Positions 5,238 through 12,221 of a stretch of DNA of 12,221 nucleotides are shown here, piece after piece (positions within the stretch are counted from its first letter, which is position 1; every line of letters starts with the position of its first letter). This DNA comes from Inquilinus sp. (GTDB taxonomy: Bacteria > Pseudomonadota > Alphaproteobacteria > DSM-16000 > Inquilinaceae). The notes below the pieces were generated by a model. It made no database searches. It had not been told where the DNA came from and worked only from the letters and a program-made list of their open reading frames with translations. The stretch is from contig JABDIP010000437.1 in assembly GCA_013003675.1 (NCBI GenBank), forward strand, positions 1 to 12,221, given 5' to 3'. A program made the translations under genes and the position numbers.

Positions 5238-7493
5238 CTACCACTTGATCAAGCCGAGAATGTGCGAGTAGTCGTCGGTCCAGGGACGCATGTCCTCCGA
5301 TGAAGTCAATTCGCGCCAGCCGGCCCCTTCATCGACCGTGGCCAGCGCGTCGGCGGTCCGCGCGGCGACGACCCATTCCGACGGCACGGCATAATCCGCC
5401 CGGCTCTCATCGCTCGGCCGGTGCGTCTGAATACGAGCCTCGAGACCGGCATCGCGCATCAGGCTGGCCAGCATCGGCTCCAACTCTATGCTGCGGTTGC
5501 TGATGTGGAACAGCAGCAGTCCGTCCGGTGTCAACTTGTCGAGGTAGAGGGCAACCGCCTCCCGGGTCACAAGGTGGACCGGGATGGCGTCGGACGCGAA
5601 GGCGTCGAGTATCAATATATCGAACCGGCCGTTCGGCTCGGCCTTGAGCGACAGCCGCGCGTCTCCATGGACGACCGGCACGTCGGGCGCGCATCTGGCA
5701 AGGAAGTCGAAATAGCGGGTATCGCGTGCCAGCGCGGTCACCGCCGGATCGATCTCGTAATACACCCAGTCCTGCCCGTCGATCCGATAGCAGGCGATGG
5801 CGCCGACGCCCAGGCCGACCACGCCGACGCTCGCCGGACGCCCTACGCCGCCCAGTGCCTCGAAGACCTGACCCACTGGCCCATCCCGATGGTAGTAGGT
5901 CAAGGGCTCCCCGCGCCTGGCCGGATCGACATGTTGCGCCCCATGGACAGTGGTGCCGTTGATCAGCCCCAGGAAACGGTCTTCATCCAAGGTCACGACC
6001 GTGTAGACCCCGAAAAAGCTGCGCTCGCGGGAAATCACCGTGCCGTCGCCTGCGATCGACAAGGCCATCGCCCCGAGCACGACCGCGACGCCCGCGGCAT
6101 AGGCGAGCGGCTGGCGCCTTTGCGCGAGCGTGACGGCAACCAGGATGGCTACGACCGCAATCGCCAGCAGCAGCCGCAGCTCGATGTCGACGAGATCGAC
6201 GATGGCCACGACAGGCACCGCAACCAGGGTCGGCGCGATGACGGTCGCGACCGCGACCCGGCTCGGCCACCGCAAGCCCAGGCTGCTCCAGGGGCGAAGC
6301 AGACAGGCGAGGACCAGCGCAATCGGATATTCGAGCACGGCGTTGAAGAATATCGGCGCCAGGATCGCGTTGAAGACGCCGCCGAGCATGCCGCCGAAGG
6401 ACATCCACAGGTAGAACTCGGTCAAATGGCGCGTGCCGGGCCGCACCCGCCACAGCTCGCCATGACAGACCATGGCACAGACGAAGAAGGTCGCGACATG
6501 AAGGGTGCTCAGCAGCACCAACGGAAGCTGGGCGGCGAACAATACCGCCGTCATCAGCACCAGGACCGTCTGGATATCGAGCATCCAGGCGTGCTTCAGC
6601 GGTTGCACGCGGGCGAACGTCAGGACAAAGGTGAAAAGATAGAGCGCCAGCGGAACGACCCAGAACAGAGGCACCGCGGCGACGTCGGTGGTGACGAAGG
6701 CTGTCAGGCCGAGCATCAGGCTCGATGGGACGAAGGCCAACGCCGTCCAGCGCAGGCGGATCGGCCAGTTCACTTCCGGCCGCGCCAGTTCGGCCGGCAC
6801 GGCGCTCGTCACCTCGGCGGCGCGAGCCCGGGCGGACTTGCGGCCCCACAACATGAGGCCGGCGGAGATCAGGACCAAAGCGGACAGCAGACCGTAGCCC
6901 CCGGCCCAGAGTTCCGATTGCCTGGCGACGGTCAGCGTCGGCTCGAAGACGACCGGATAGCTCAGCAATGCCAGGATGCTGCCAACATTGCTGGCCCCGT
7001 ACAGATAGTAGGGATCGCCCGCCGTCCGATGCCCGGTATGGGAAAACCAGCGCTGCAGCAGCGGCGCCGTCGCCGACACGACAAAGAAGGGCAGCCCGAG
7101 CGACACCGCCATCAGGCCGATCAACCAGAAGACCGGCGTGTCGTCGATTGGCGGAGTCCAGCCGGCGGCGGCCGAAATCGGCAACAGCAGGAACGCCGCC
7201 CCGACGATCGACGCATGCACAACGACCTGGGAGCGAAGGGCGAACAGCCGAGAGGTCAAATGCGCATAGGCATAGCCGCAGAGCAGCGCTGCCTGGAAGA
7301 ACAGCATTGCCGTGTTCCACACCGCCGGTGTGCCGCCGAGCATCGGTAGCACCATCTTGGTGAACATCGGCTGCACCCAGAACAGGAGCAGCGCGCTGAG
7401 AAAGAGGGTCAGCGCAAAGGCGGGAAGCACGAATGCGGAGGGCCCTAGCCGGTGGGCAGCGTCGGCGCTCTTGGCTTCGGCGATTCTCAACAC
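5238..7493 (-). CDS. Fused multi-spanning membrane / spermidine synthase-like protein
   Basis: The product has 751 residues. Residues 1 to about 480 form many hydrophobic membrane segments, beginning with FVLPAFALTLFLSALLLFW, as in proteins annotated fused MFS/spermidine synthase. The last about 200 residues are a Rossmann-fold aminopropyltransferase-like domain: GLGVGAIA nucleotide-binding loop (560-567), YYEIDP with the ribose-binding acidic residue (Glu580), HGDARLSL (609-616), and LDAFASDAIP (629-638) where true spermidine synthases carry the catalytic aspartate motif. The C-terminus has WTDDYSHIL. The variant motif makes polyamine synthesis uncertain; the substrate is unknown and may be membrane-linked. 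I chose the GTG at 7491-7493 because AAAGG lies nine bases upstream; an in-frame TTG at 7530-7532 would add 13 residues. The gene is convergent with bamE and lies beyond the hppA terminator. The stop is TAG. Confidence 0.85.
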   Translation of the reverse strand: MLRIAEAKSADAAHRLGPSAFVLPAFALTLFLSALLLFWVQPMFTKMVLPMLGGTPAVWNTAMLFFQAALLCGYAYAHLTSRLFALRSQVVVHASIVGAAFLLLPISAAAGWTPPIDDTPVFWLIGLMAVSLGLPFFVVSATAPLLQRWFSHTGHRTAGDPYYLYGASNVGSILALLSYPVVFEPTLTVARQSELWAGGYGLLSALVLISAGLMLWGRKSARARAAEVTSAVPAELARPEVNWPIRLRWTALAFVPSSLMLGLTAFVTTDVAAVPLFWVVPLALYLFTFVLTFARVQPLKHAWMLDIQTVLVLMTAVLFAAQLPLVLLSTLHVATFFVCAMVCHGELWRVRPGTRHLTEFYLWMSFGGMLGGVFNAILAPIFFNAVLEYPIALVLACLLRPWSSLGLRWPSRVAVATVIAPTLVAVPVVAIVDLVDIELRLLLAIAVVAILVAVTLAQRRQPLAYAAGVAVVLGAMALSIAGDGTVISRERSFFGVYTVVTLDEDRFLGLINGTTVHGAQHVDPARRGEPLTYYHRDGPVGQVFEALGGVGRPASVGVVGLGVGAIACYRIDGQDWVYYEIDPAVTALARDTRYFDFLARCAPDVPVVHGDARLSLKAEPNGRFDILILDAFASDAIPVHLVTREAVALYLDKLTPDGLLLFHISNRSIELEPMLASLMRDAGLEARIQTHRPSDESRADYAVPSEWVVAARTADALATVDEGAGWRELTSSEDMRPWTDDYSHILGLIKW

Positions 7494-7502
7494 GGACGGC
7501 AA

Positions 7503-7507
7503 CCTTT
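7503..7507 (-). promoter_or_regulatory. Ribosome binding site deciding the GTG start
   Basis: AAAGG on the minus strand sits nine bases ahead of the GTG at 7491-7493. The further upstream TTG (7530-7532) has no comparable purine run, so this site favours the shorter protein. Confidence 0.5.
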
Positions 7508-7601
7508 GCACTGCGCGGCCTACTGCGACCAAGCCGGCGGAGTGTTAGGGTCGAGACCTTAAGATCAGCTTTCCCGACTGGTTGCCGTGCCGGCAGAAAC
7601 A

Positions 7602-7630
7602 AACCCCCGGGAGTTGCGGTTCCGGGGGTT
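7602..7630 (-). terminator. Intrinsic terminator of hppA
   Basis: On the minus strand a perfect 9-bp stem (AACCCCCGG paired with CCGGGGGTT) with an 11-base loop is followed by TTGTTTCTG. It lies about 75 bases beyond the hppA stop codon and should end the hppA transcript before the spermidine-synthase-like gene. On the plus strand the bases after the stem are not U-rich, so it works in one direction. Confidence 0.85.
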
Positions 7631-7673
7631 GATCTCAGGCGGCCGTCGTCGCCGAGGCCAGATCAGGCTCTGA

Positions 7674-7705
7674 CCCGCACTTCTCACCATGGTGAGAAGT
7701 GCGGG
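7674..7705. repeat. Perfect 32-bp palindrome abutting the hppA stop codon
   Basis: Two 16-base arms (CCCGCACTTCTCACCA at 7674-7689 and its exact reverse complement at 7690-7705) meet at a central CCATGG with no spacer. The right edge touches the hppA stop codon (7706-7708) with no base between. A shorter inverted repeat TCAG/CTGA with a 3-base loop (7663-7673) lies directly to its left. The symmetry is far beyond chance for this length. The proper terminator is separate (7602-7630), so this may be a mobile palindromic unit, an RNA-processing hairpin or a protein-binding site. Confidence 0.9.
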
Positions 7706-9814
7706 CTAATGGGCCAGGATGGCCAACAGCAGCAGCGCGACGATGTTGGTGATCTTGATCATCGGGTTGACCGCCGGTCCGGCGGTATCCTTGTACGGAT
7801 CGCCGACGGTATCGCCGGTCACCGCGGCCTTGTGGGCCTCCGAGCCCTTGCCGCCGTGATTGCCGTCCTCGATGAATTTCTTGGCATTGTCCCAGGCGCC
7901 GCCGCCCGCCGTCATCGAGATGGCGACGAACAGGCCGGTGACGATGACGCCGAGCAGCATCGCGCCGAGCGCGGAGAACGCCGCGGACTTGTCGGCGATG
8001 GCATAGACCACGAAATAGACGACCACCGGCGCCAGCACCGGCAGCATCGACGGGATCACCATCTCCTTGATGGCGGCCTTGGTCAGCAGGTCGACCGCCC
8101 GGCTGTAATCCGGCTTGGTGGTGCCTTCCATGATGCCCTTCATCTCGCGGAATTGGCGACGCACCTCTTCGACCACCGAGCCGGCGGCGCGGCCGACGGC
8201 TGTCATGCCCATCGCCCCGAACAGATAGGGCAACAGGCCACCGATCAGCAGACCGACGACGACGTAGGGGTTGGAAAGCGAGAAGTCCAAATCGATGCCG
8301 GCGAAGTAGGGGAAGCTGGCCGGGTCGGCGATGAAGAAGTTCAGGTCGGAGGTATAGGCGGCGAACAGCACCAGGGCGCCGAGGCCGGCGGAGCCGATCG
8401 CGTAACCCTTGGTGACCGCCTTCGTGGTGTTGCCGACCGCATCGAGGGCGTCGGTGGTCTTGCGCACTTCCGGCTCCAGATTGGCCATCTCGGCGATCCC
8501 GCCGGCGTTGTCGGTGATCGGTCCATAGGCGTCGAGCGCCACCACCATGCCGGCCAGCGCCAGCATGGCGGTCACCGCGATGGCGATACCGAACAGCCCG
8601 GCCAGCGTGTGGGTGACGATGATCGCCGCACAGATGATCAGCGCCGGCACCGCCGTCGCCTCCATCGATACCGCCAGGCCCTGGATCACGTTGGTGCCGT
8701 GACCGGTGGTCGATGCCTGGGCGACCGAGCGGACCGGCCGGTAGTCGGTGCCGGTGTAGTATTCGGTGACCCAGATCAGCAGGCCGGTGACGATCAGGCC
8801 GACCACCGCGCAGAGGAACAACGACAGGCCGGTGAAGGTGCCGTTCGGCGCGGTGAATTCGGTGCCGAAGCCGAGCACCCAGGCGGTGACCGCCGCGATG
8901 CCCACCAGCGACAGCACCGCCGAGGCGATGAAGCCGCGGTAGAGCGCGCCCATGATGTTCTGGCTGGCGCCCAGCTTGACGAAGAACGTGCCGGCCACCG
9001 AGGCCAGGATGCAGACGCCGCCGATCGCCAGCGGATAGAGCATGACCGAATCGACGACGGCGCTGCCGGCGAAGAAGATCGATGCCAGCACCATGGTGGC
9101 GACGACGGTCACCGCATAGGTCTCGAAGAGATCGGCGGCCATGCCGGCGCAATCGCCGACATTGTCGCCGACATTGTCGGCGATGACGGCCGGGTTGCGC
9201 GGGTCGTCCTCGGGAATGCCCGCCTCGACCTTGCCGACCAGATCGGCGCCGACATCCGCACCCTTGGTGAAGATGCCGCCGCCGAGACGCGCGAAGATCG
9301 AGATCAGCGAGCCGCCGAAACCGAGCGCGACCAGCCCGTCGACGATCGTTCGGCCCTCGGCGCCCCAGGCGAGCAGTCCGGCGTAGTAGCCGGCAACGCC
9401 GATCAGGGCCAGGCCGGCAACCAGCATGCCGGTGACCGCGCCGCCGCGAAAGGCGATGGCGAGGCCCTGTTCCAGCCCCTTGCGGGCCGCCTCGGCGGTA
9501 CGGACGTTGGAACGGACCGAGATGTTCATGCCGATATAGCCTGTCGCGCCGGACAGCAGCGCGCCGAGCAGGAAGCCGACGCCGACCGCCAGCCCCAGCA
9601 GGTAGGAGACGATGACGAAGATCACGACGCCAACAACGGCGATCGTCAGATACTGACGATTGAGATAGGCGCGCGCGCCCTCCTGCACGGCAGCAGCGAT
9701 CTCCTGCATGCGTTCATTGCCGGGGTCGGCGGACAGGACCGACCGGGACGCCCAGACACCGTAGCCGACGGCCACCAGGCCGCAGACGAGCGCGAAGACC
9801 AGTATCGCTGACAT
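7706..9814 (-). CDS. hppA: Membrane-bound K+-independent H+-translocating pyrophosphatase
   Basis: The 702-residue integral membrane enzyme couples hydrolysis of pyrophosphate to proton transport across the cytoplasmic membrane; it can conserve energy at low ATP or, in reverse, make pyrophosphate. It has the expected multi-helix pattern and the substrate-binding motifs DVGADLVGKVE (187-197) and DNVGDNVGDCAG (213-224). GNTTKAVTKG (461-470) carries Lys465 and Thr468, the pair that marks the K+-independent proton-pumping class; K+-dependent enzymes have Ala and Gly there. The C-terminus NPMIKITNIVALLLLAILAH is intact. The ATG at 9812-9814 has AGGGGA eight bases upstream. It follows the MFS gene by 139 bases, has a terminator after it, and ends with TAG. 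Length and ending match the Rhodospirillum-type enzyme. Confidence 0.97.
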   Translation of the reverse strand: MSAILVFALVCGLVAVGYGVWASRSVLSADPGNERMQEIAAAVQEGARAYLNRQYLTIAVVGVVIFVIVSYLLGLAVGVGFLLGALLSGATGYIGMNISVRSNVRTAEAARKGLEQGLAIAFRGGAVTGMLVAGLALIGVAGYYAGLLAWGAEGRTIVDGLVALGFGGSLISIFARLGGGIFTKGADVGADLVGKVEAGIPEDDPRNPAVIADNVGDNVGDCAGMAADLFETYAVTVVATMVLASIFFAGSAVVDSVMLYPLAIGGVCILASVAGTFFVKLGASQNIMGALYRGFIASAVLSLVGIAAVTAWVLGFGTEFTAPNGTFTGLSLFLCAVVGLIVTGLLIWVTEYYTGTDYRPVRSVAQASTTGHGTNVIQGLAVSMEATAVPALIICAAIIVTHTLAGLFGIAIAVTAMLALAGMVVALDAYGPITDNAGGIAEMANLEPEVRKTTDALDAVGNTTKAVTKGYAIGSAGLGALVLFAAYTSDLNFFIADPASFPYFAGIDLDFSLSNPYVVVGLLIGGLLPYLFGAMGMTAVGRAAGSVVEEVRRQFREMKGIMEGTTKPDYSRAVDLLTKAAIKEMVIPSMLPVLAPVVVYFVVYAIADKSAAFSALGAMLLGVIVTGLFVAISMTAGGGAWDNAKKFIEDGNHGGKGSEAHKAAVTGDTVGDPYKDTAGPAVNPMIKITNIVALLLLAILAH

Positions 9815-9953
9815 GAAGATGTTCCCCTGAATCCGTTAAGCCGCGTCGGCCGGGCTCGAATAGAGCGGCCGGGGGCTGCCAGAAAGGCGCCGCAAAATGC
9901 CAGAACCGATTCCCCATGGCAACCACGAGGTCGACTTGACGCTGCAGTATCTG
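9815..9953 (-). promoter_or_regulatory. hppA upstream region with hairpin and spaced direct repeat
   Basis: The 139 bases between the MFS stop and hppA hold two structures. An 8-base direct repeat TGCCAGAA occurs at 9877-9884 and 9898-9905, 21 bases start to start, which is two helical turns. A hairpin (9847-9871; CGGCC, two-base bulge, GCTC, loop GAATA, GAGC, GGCCG) lies nearer the gene. A weak promoter candidate on the minus strand is TTGCCA, 17 bases, CATTTT, just upstream of the repeats. No U-tract follows the hairpin, so it is not a good intrinsic terminator for the MFS gene. Confidence 0.35.
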
Positions 9954-11177
9954 TCAGGCGGCGGCGGCGGGCGGCGAGAATTTGAGCCGGAGCACCGCCG
10001 CCAGCGCGACCGTCAACGGCACCGCCATGGCGACGTTCACGGCGGCCCATCCCAGATGGGTGTGCAGTGCCCCCGACGAGAAGGCGGCGACCGCGACGCC
10101 GGTAAAGACGATGAAATCGTTCATCGCCTGGGTCTTGGCGCGCTCCGCGGGGCTATGCACCTCGGTCAGCAACGTGGTGCCGCCAACGAACATGAAGTTC
10201 CAGCCCAGGCCGAGCAGCACCAGGGCGCTCCAGAACTGGATGAATTCCACGCCGGAAAGGTTGATCGCCAGGCAGGCCACGTTCAACACGGCACCGGTCA
10301 GGATGATGTTGACCGCGCCGAAGCGCTGGACCAGCGAGCCGGTGAAGAAACTGGGCGCGAACATCGCCAGCGAGTGCCATTGGATGACGAAGGCGGCGTC
10401 GTTGAAGGCGAAGCCGCAGGCCACCATCGCCAGCGGCGTCGCCGTCATCACCAGAGACATCACCGCATAGGCGGTGGCGGCGGAAAGGATCGCCGCGATC
10501 GTCTTCGGCTGGCGCAGAATGGCCAGCGCCGGGCGGCCGGTGGTGCGCCGCTGCTCGGCGGTCAGCCGCGGGATTTCAATGAACTGCAGCAGGACCAGGG
10601 CCGTCGTCGCCAGGGCGATAATGACGACGTAGCAACCGGCGAAATAAATCGGCAGGAAAAGCTCGCGGCTCCACTTCGCCAATTCCGGCCCGACCACCGC
10701 GGCGATCACCCCGCCGGCCAGCACCAAGCTGATCGCGCGCGGGCGAAACCTCTCGCTGGCGGTGTCGGCGGCGGCGAACCGATAGTACTGGACGAAGGAC
10801 TGATAGGTGCCGATCAGCATCGAGCCGACGATGAACAGGACGAAGCTGGCCTCGAACACCGCATAGGCGGCGACCGCGCCGCCGCCGATGCCGAATAGAG
10901 TGCCCACCGAGAACCCCGCGCGCCGGCCGATCCGCCCCATCAGCATCGAGGCCGGCACGGTCGACGCCATCGTCGCGGTGAACTGCAGGGCGAGCGGCAG
11001 TGTCGCCAGCGTCTTGTCGGTCGCCAGGCTGTAGCCGACCAGGGCGGAAATCGTGACGATGATGCTCATGCCGCTGATGCCGAGCGCCTGGCACAGGGCG
11101 AGCAACAGCACGTTGCGCCGGGTCGGATCGGCGCCCTGCGCGGCGCGGCCGATATCCTGGATCTGGGGTGCGGTCAT
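9954..11177 (-). CDS. Major facilitator superfamily transporter
   Basis: The 407-residue membrane protein has about 12 hydrophobic segments in two halves with a basic central loop (about IPRLTAEQRRTTGRPALAIL). The signature between helices 2 and 3 is present as GRIGRRAGF (81-89), typical of MFS carriers, and several glycine-rich helices follow (GTLFGIGGGAVAAYAVF, VLAGGVIAAVVGPELA). No substrate can be read from the sequence; the family contains efflux pumps and metabolite carriers. I chose the ATG at 11175-11177; a TTG 12 codons upstream (11211-11213) would add a short Ala-rich extension and looks less likely. It lies between the FliL-like gene (83-base gap) and hppA, all on the same strand, but nothing ties it functionally to pyrophosphate metabolism. 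The stop is TGA. Confidence 0.88.
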   Translation of the reverse strand: MTAPQIQDIGRAAQGADPTRRNVLLLALCQALGISGMSIIVTISALVGYSLATDKTLATLPLALQFTATMASTVPASMLMGRIGRRAGFSVGTLFGIGGGAVAAYAVFEASFVLFIVGSMLIGTYQSFVQYYRFAAADTASERFRPRAISLVLAGGVIAAVVGPELAKWSRELFLPIYFAGCYVVIIALATTALVLLQFIEIPRLTAEQRRTTGRPALAILRQPKTIAAILSAATAYAVMSLVMTATPLAMVACGFAFNDAAFVIQWHSLAMFAPSFFTGSLVQRFGAVNIILTGAVLNVACLAINLSGVEFIQFWSALVLLGLGWNFMFVGGTTLLTEVHSPAERAKTQAMNDFIVFTGVAVAAFSSGALHTHLGWAAVNVAMAVPLTVALAAVLRLKFSPPAAAA

Positions 11178-11260
11178 TGCCCCGGACAATAGGGCAGCGG
11201 CGGCGGGGTTCAAACGCCGAGTTGTGTCGGTGCAATCGGTCGTTGGCGGCTGGGGGGCTG

Positions 11261-11710
11261 TCAGAGCGGGTGCTGCGTCACTCCCTGCACCAGCGCATCG
11301 ATGACGACGCCCTCGCCCATGATCCCCTGGGCAACCGAAACGATGCGGCGCTTGATCGCCGTCACGTCGACGACGCCGCCCCGCATGATGCGACGGGTGT
11401 GCAGCACGCCATAGAGATCCTGCAGGATCGCATCGTTGATCCGTGGCGCCATCGCGATCACCCGGTCGCCTGCCTCCGTGTCGGCGACTTCCAGGGCGAC
11501 GATGATGTCGATCACCTGATCGATCCCGCTATCGCCGATCAGCGGTAATTGCACCGGGTTGAAGCGCACATAGACCGGCGGTGGCGGCGGCAACACCACC
11601 TCGGCCACCGGCTCGGCGTCGTCGGCCGGCCGCACGAAGAAATACCACCCGCCGGCACCGGCACCGCCGAGCAGAAGGAGGACGAGCAGAATGACGACCA
11701 GCTTCTTCAT
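11261..11710 (-). CDS. FliL-like membrane-anchored protein
   Basis: The 149-residue protein has a basic start and one membrane segment (VVILLVLLLLGGAGAGGWYF, 5-24), a Pro-rich linker (PPPPP, 41-45), and then a periplasmic domain from about 47 to the end. The pattern YVRFNPVQLPLIGDSG, then IDQVIDIIVALEVAD, then RINDAILQDLYGVL and VDVTAIKRRIVSVAQ resembles the FliL family, whose members associate with the flagellar stator and basal body. No flagellar gene is nearby, so a stator role is only possible; related stomatin-like functions elsewhere in the envelope are alternatives. The ATG at 11708-11710 is chosen because MKKLVVILL is a natural anchor and AGGAAGG lies directly upstream; the longer frame to 11812 reads through the intergenic region. 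It sits between thiL and the MFS gene. The stop is TGA. Confidence 0.75.
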   Translation of the reverse strand: MKKLVVILLVLLLLGGAGAGGWYFFVRPADDAEPVAEVVLPPPPPVYVRFNPVQLPLIGDSGIDQVIDIIVALEVADTEAGDRVIAMAPRINDAILQDLYGVLHTRRIMRGGVVDVTAIKRRIVSVAQGIMGEGVVIDALVQGVTQHPL

Positions 11711-11818
11711 GGCCTTCCTGGCCTGGTTTTGTGATGGACGCCACAGTAATAACCCACACACGGTGAATAGTCTGTGAATGACGTGCAGAACTGTTCTTCG
11801 CAACAACCTCAAATATAT
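11711..11818 (-). promoter_or_regulatory. AT-rich intergenic region between thiL and the FliL-like gene
   Basis: This 108-base gap is clearly richer in A+T than the rest of the window, notably a run of A and T at the thiL end (about 11811-11824, including the palindrome AAATATATTT). An 11-base perfect palindrome AGAACTGTTCT (11787-11797) lies in it. On the minus strand GTTATTAC near 11745 could serve as a -10 region, but no convincing -35 box stands 16-18 bases upstream. Promoter and operator function are inferred from composition only. Confidence 0.3.
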
Positions 11819-12221
11819 TTAAAAGTGTCGCCACCCGGCCGTCAGTTCGACAGGCCTGCCATCGGCATCGACGACTTCGATCCCGGCGCCGGCAACGATT
11901 TCGCCGATCTCCGTCAGCGGCAGGTCGAGCCCGGCTGCGACCGACTCCACCTCGGCCGACCGGGCGCGCGGCACGGTGAAGACCAGTTCGTAGTCATCGC
12001 CGCCGGCGAGTGCCACCGCGGCGAGCGACCGGTCAGCCGCCACCGCCAGCCGGGCGGCGGTCGACAACGGCACCCGATCCGCCCGCAGCCGGGCACCGAC
12101 CCCGGACGCCGCGCAGATGTGCCCGAGATCTTGAACCAGACCGTCCGAGACATCCGCCGCCGCCGTCGCCAGCCCGCGCAACCGCAGGCCGGCCTCGACC
12201 CGCGGCGTCGGTAGGTGATAC
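11819..12221 (-). CDS. thiL: Thiamine-monophosphate kinase, C-terminal part (5' end outside window)
   Basis: The visible 133 residues are the C-terminal part of ThiL, which phosphorylates thiamine monophosphate to thiamine pyrophosphate using ATP, the last step of the pathway. They begin with YHLPTPRVEAGLRLRGLA and contain AAADVSDGLVQDLGHI, the conserved second-domain Asp/Gly motif, and LAGGDDYELVFTVP, the GG(E/D)DYEL motif. The end AGWRHF is the usual family terminus, so the 3' end is intact and the stop is TAA at 11819-11821. The frame runs on through base 12221, so the start and the N-terminal ATP-binding domain (about 190 residues, judged from normal length) lie beyond the window. In relatives thiL is often next to nusB or rib genes. 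Confidence 0.93.
   Translation of the reverse strand, partial: YHLPTPRVEAGLRLRGLATAAADVSDGLVQDLGHICAASGVGARLRADRVPLSTAARLAVAADRSLAAVALAGGDDYELVFTVPRARSAEVESVAAGLDLPLTEIGEIVAGAGIEVVDADGRPVELTAGWRHF

Noticed and set aside
5421..7349. A 642-codon open frame on the plus strand opposite the spermidine-synthase-like gene
   Set aside because: Same reason: biased Arg/Gln/His-rich composition, no signal or domain, and a clear real gene on the other strand.
7433..9811. A 792-codon open frame on the plus strand opposite hppA
   Set aside because: It is the antisense shadow of a strongly conserved gene in GC-rich DNA; its product is dominated by Asp, Gly, His, Gln and Arg with no domain, and hppA explains the sequence fully.
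11787..11797. AGAACTGTTCT as a LexA box
   Set aside because: Alphaproteobacterial LexA sites are GTTC/GAAC elements separated by seven bases; this palindrome has one central base, so it does not fit.

Overview
The window is a GC-rich, gene-dense piece of an alphaproteobacterial chromosome, most likely from the Rhodospirillales or a close relative. The evidence is the gene order (ubiquinol-cytochrome c chaperone, yceD, rpmF, plsX, fabH, ihfA, merR, with bamE divergent), a 702-residue K+-independent H+-pyrophosphatase, and bc1-chaperone and protein families typical of that class. Nearly everything lies on the minus strand; bamE is the only plus-strand gene. There are 13 protein genes, one of them cut by the window edge, and one tRNA gene.

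Left part, read on the minus strand from 4604 down to 1. A ubiquinol-cytochrome c chaperone and a YceD/DUF177 protein are followed by a clear intrinsic terminator. Next come rpmF (bL32), plsX and fabH (start of phospholipid and fatty acid synthesis), ihfA (nucleoid protein) and a MerR-type regulator, and then a separate tRNA-Pro(GGG) with its own good promoter. plsX is interrupted by an in-frame TAG about 56% of the way through, although the frame is otherwise intact.

Middle part, 4604-7705. A short intergenic region carries promoters for the chaperone and for bamE, a lipoprotein of the outer-membrane BAM complex. Convergent to bamE is a large membrane protein that fuses a multi-spanning N-terminal half to a spermidine-synthase-like C-terminal domain. 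Between it and hppA lie an intrinsic terminator and a perfect 32-bp palindrome that abuts the hppA stop codon.

Right part, 7706-12221. On the minus strand, thiL (thiamine-monophosphate kinase, 5' end outside the window) is followed by a small FliL-like membrane-anchored protein, an MFS transporter and hppA, the membrane-bound proton-pumping pyrophosphatase.

This is housekeeping territory. I found no defence island, prophage, CRISPR array, biosynthetic cluster or other evident new system. The points most worth a second look are the amber codon in plsX, the palindrome after hppA, a terminator lying between a predicted promoter and rpmF, a FliL-like gene outside a flagellar cluster, and the uncharacterised membrane/spermidine-synthase fusion.
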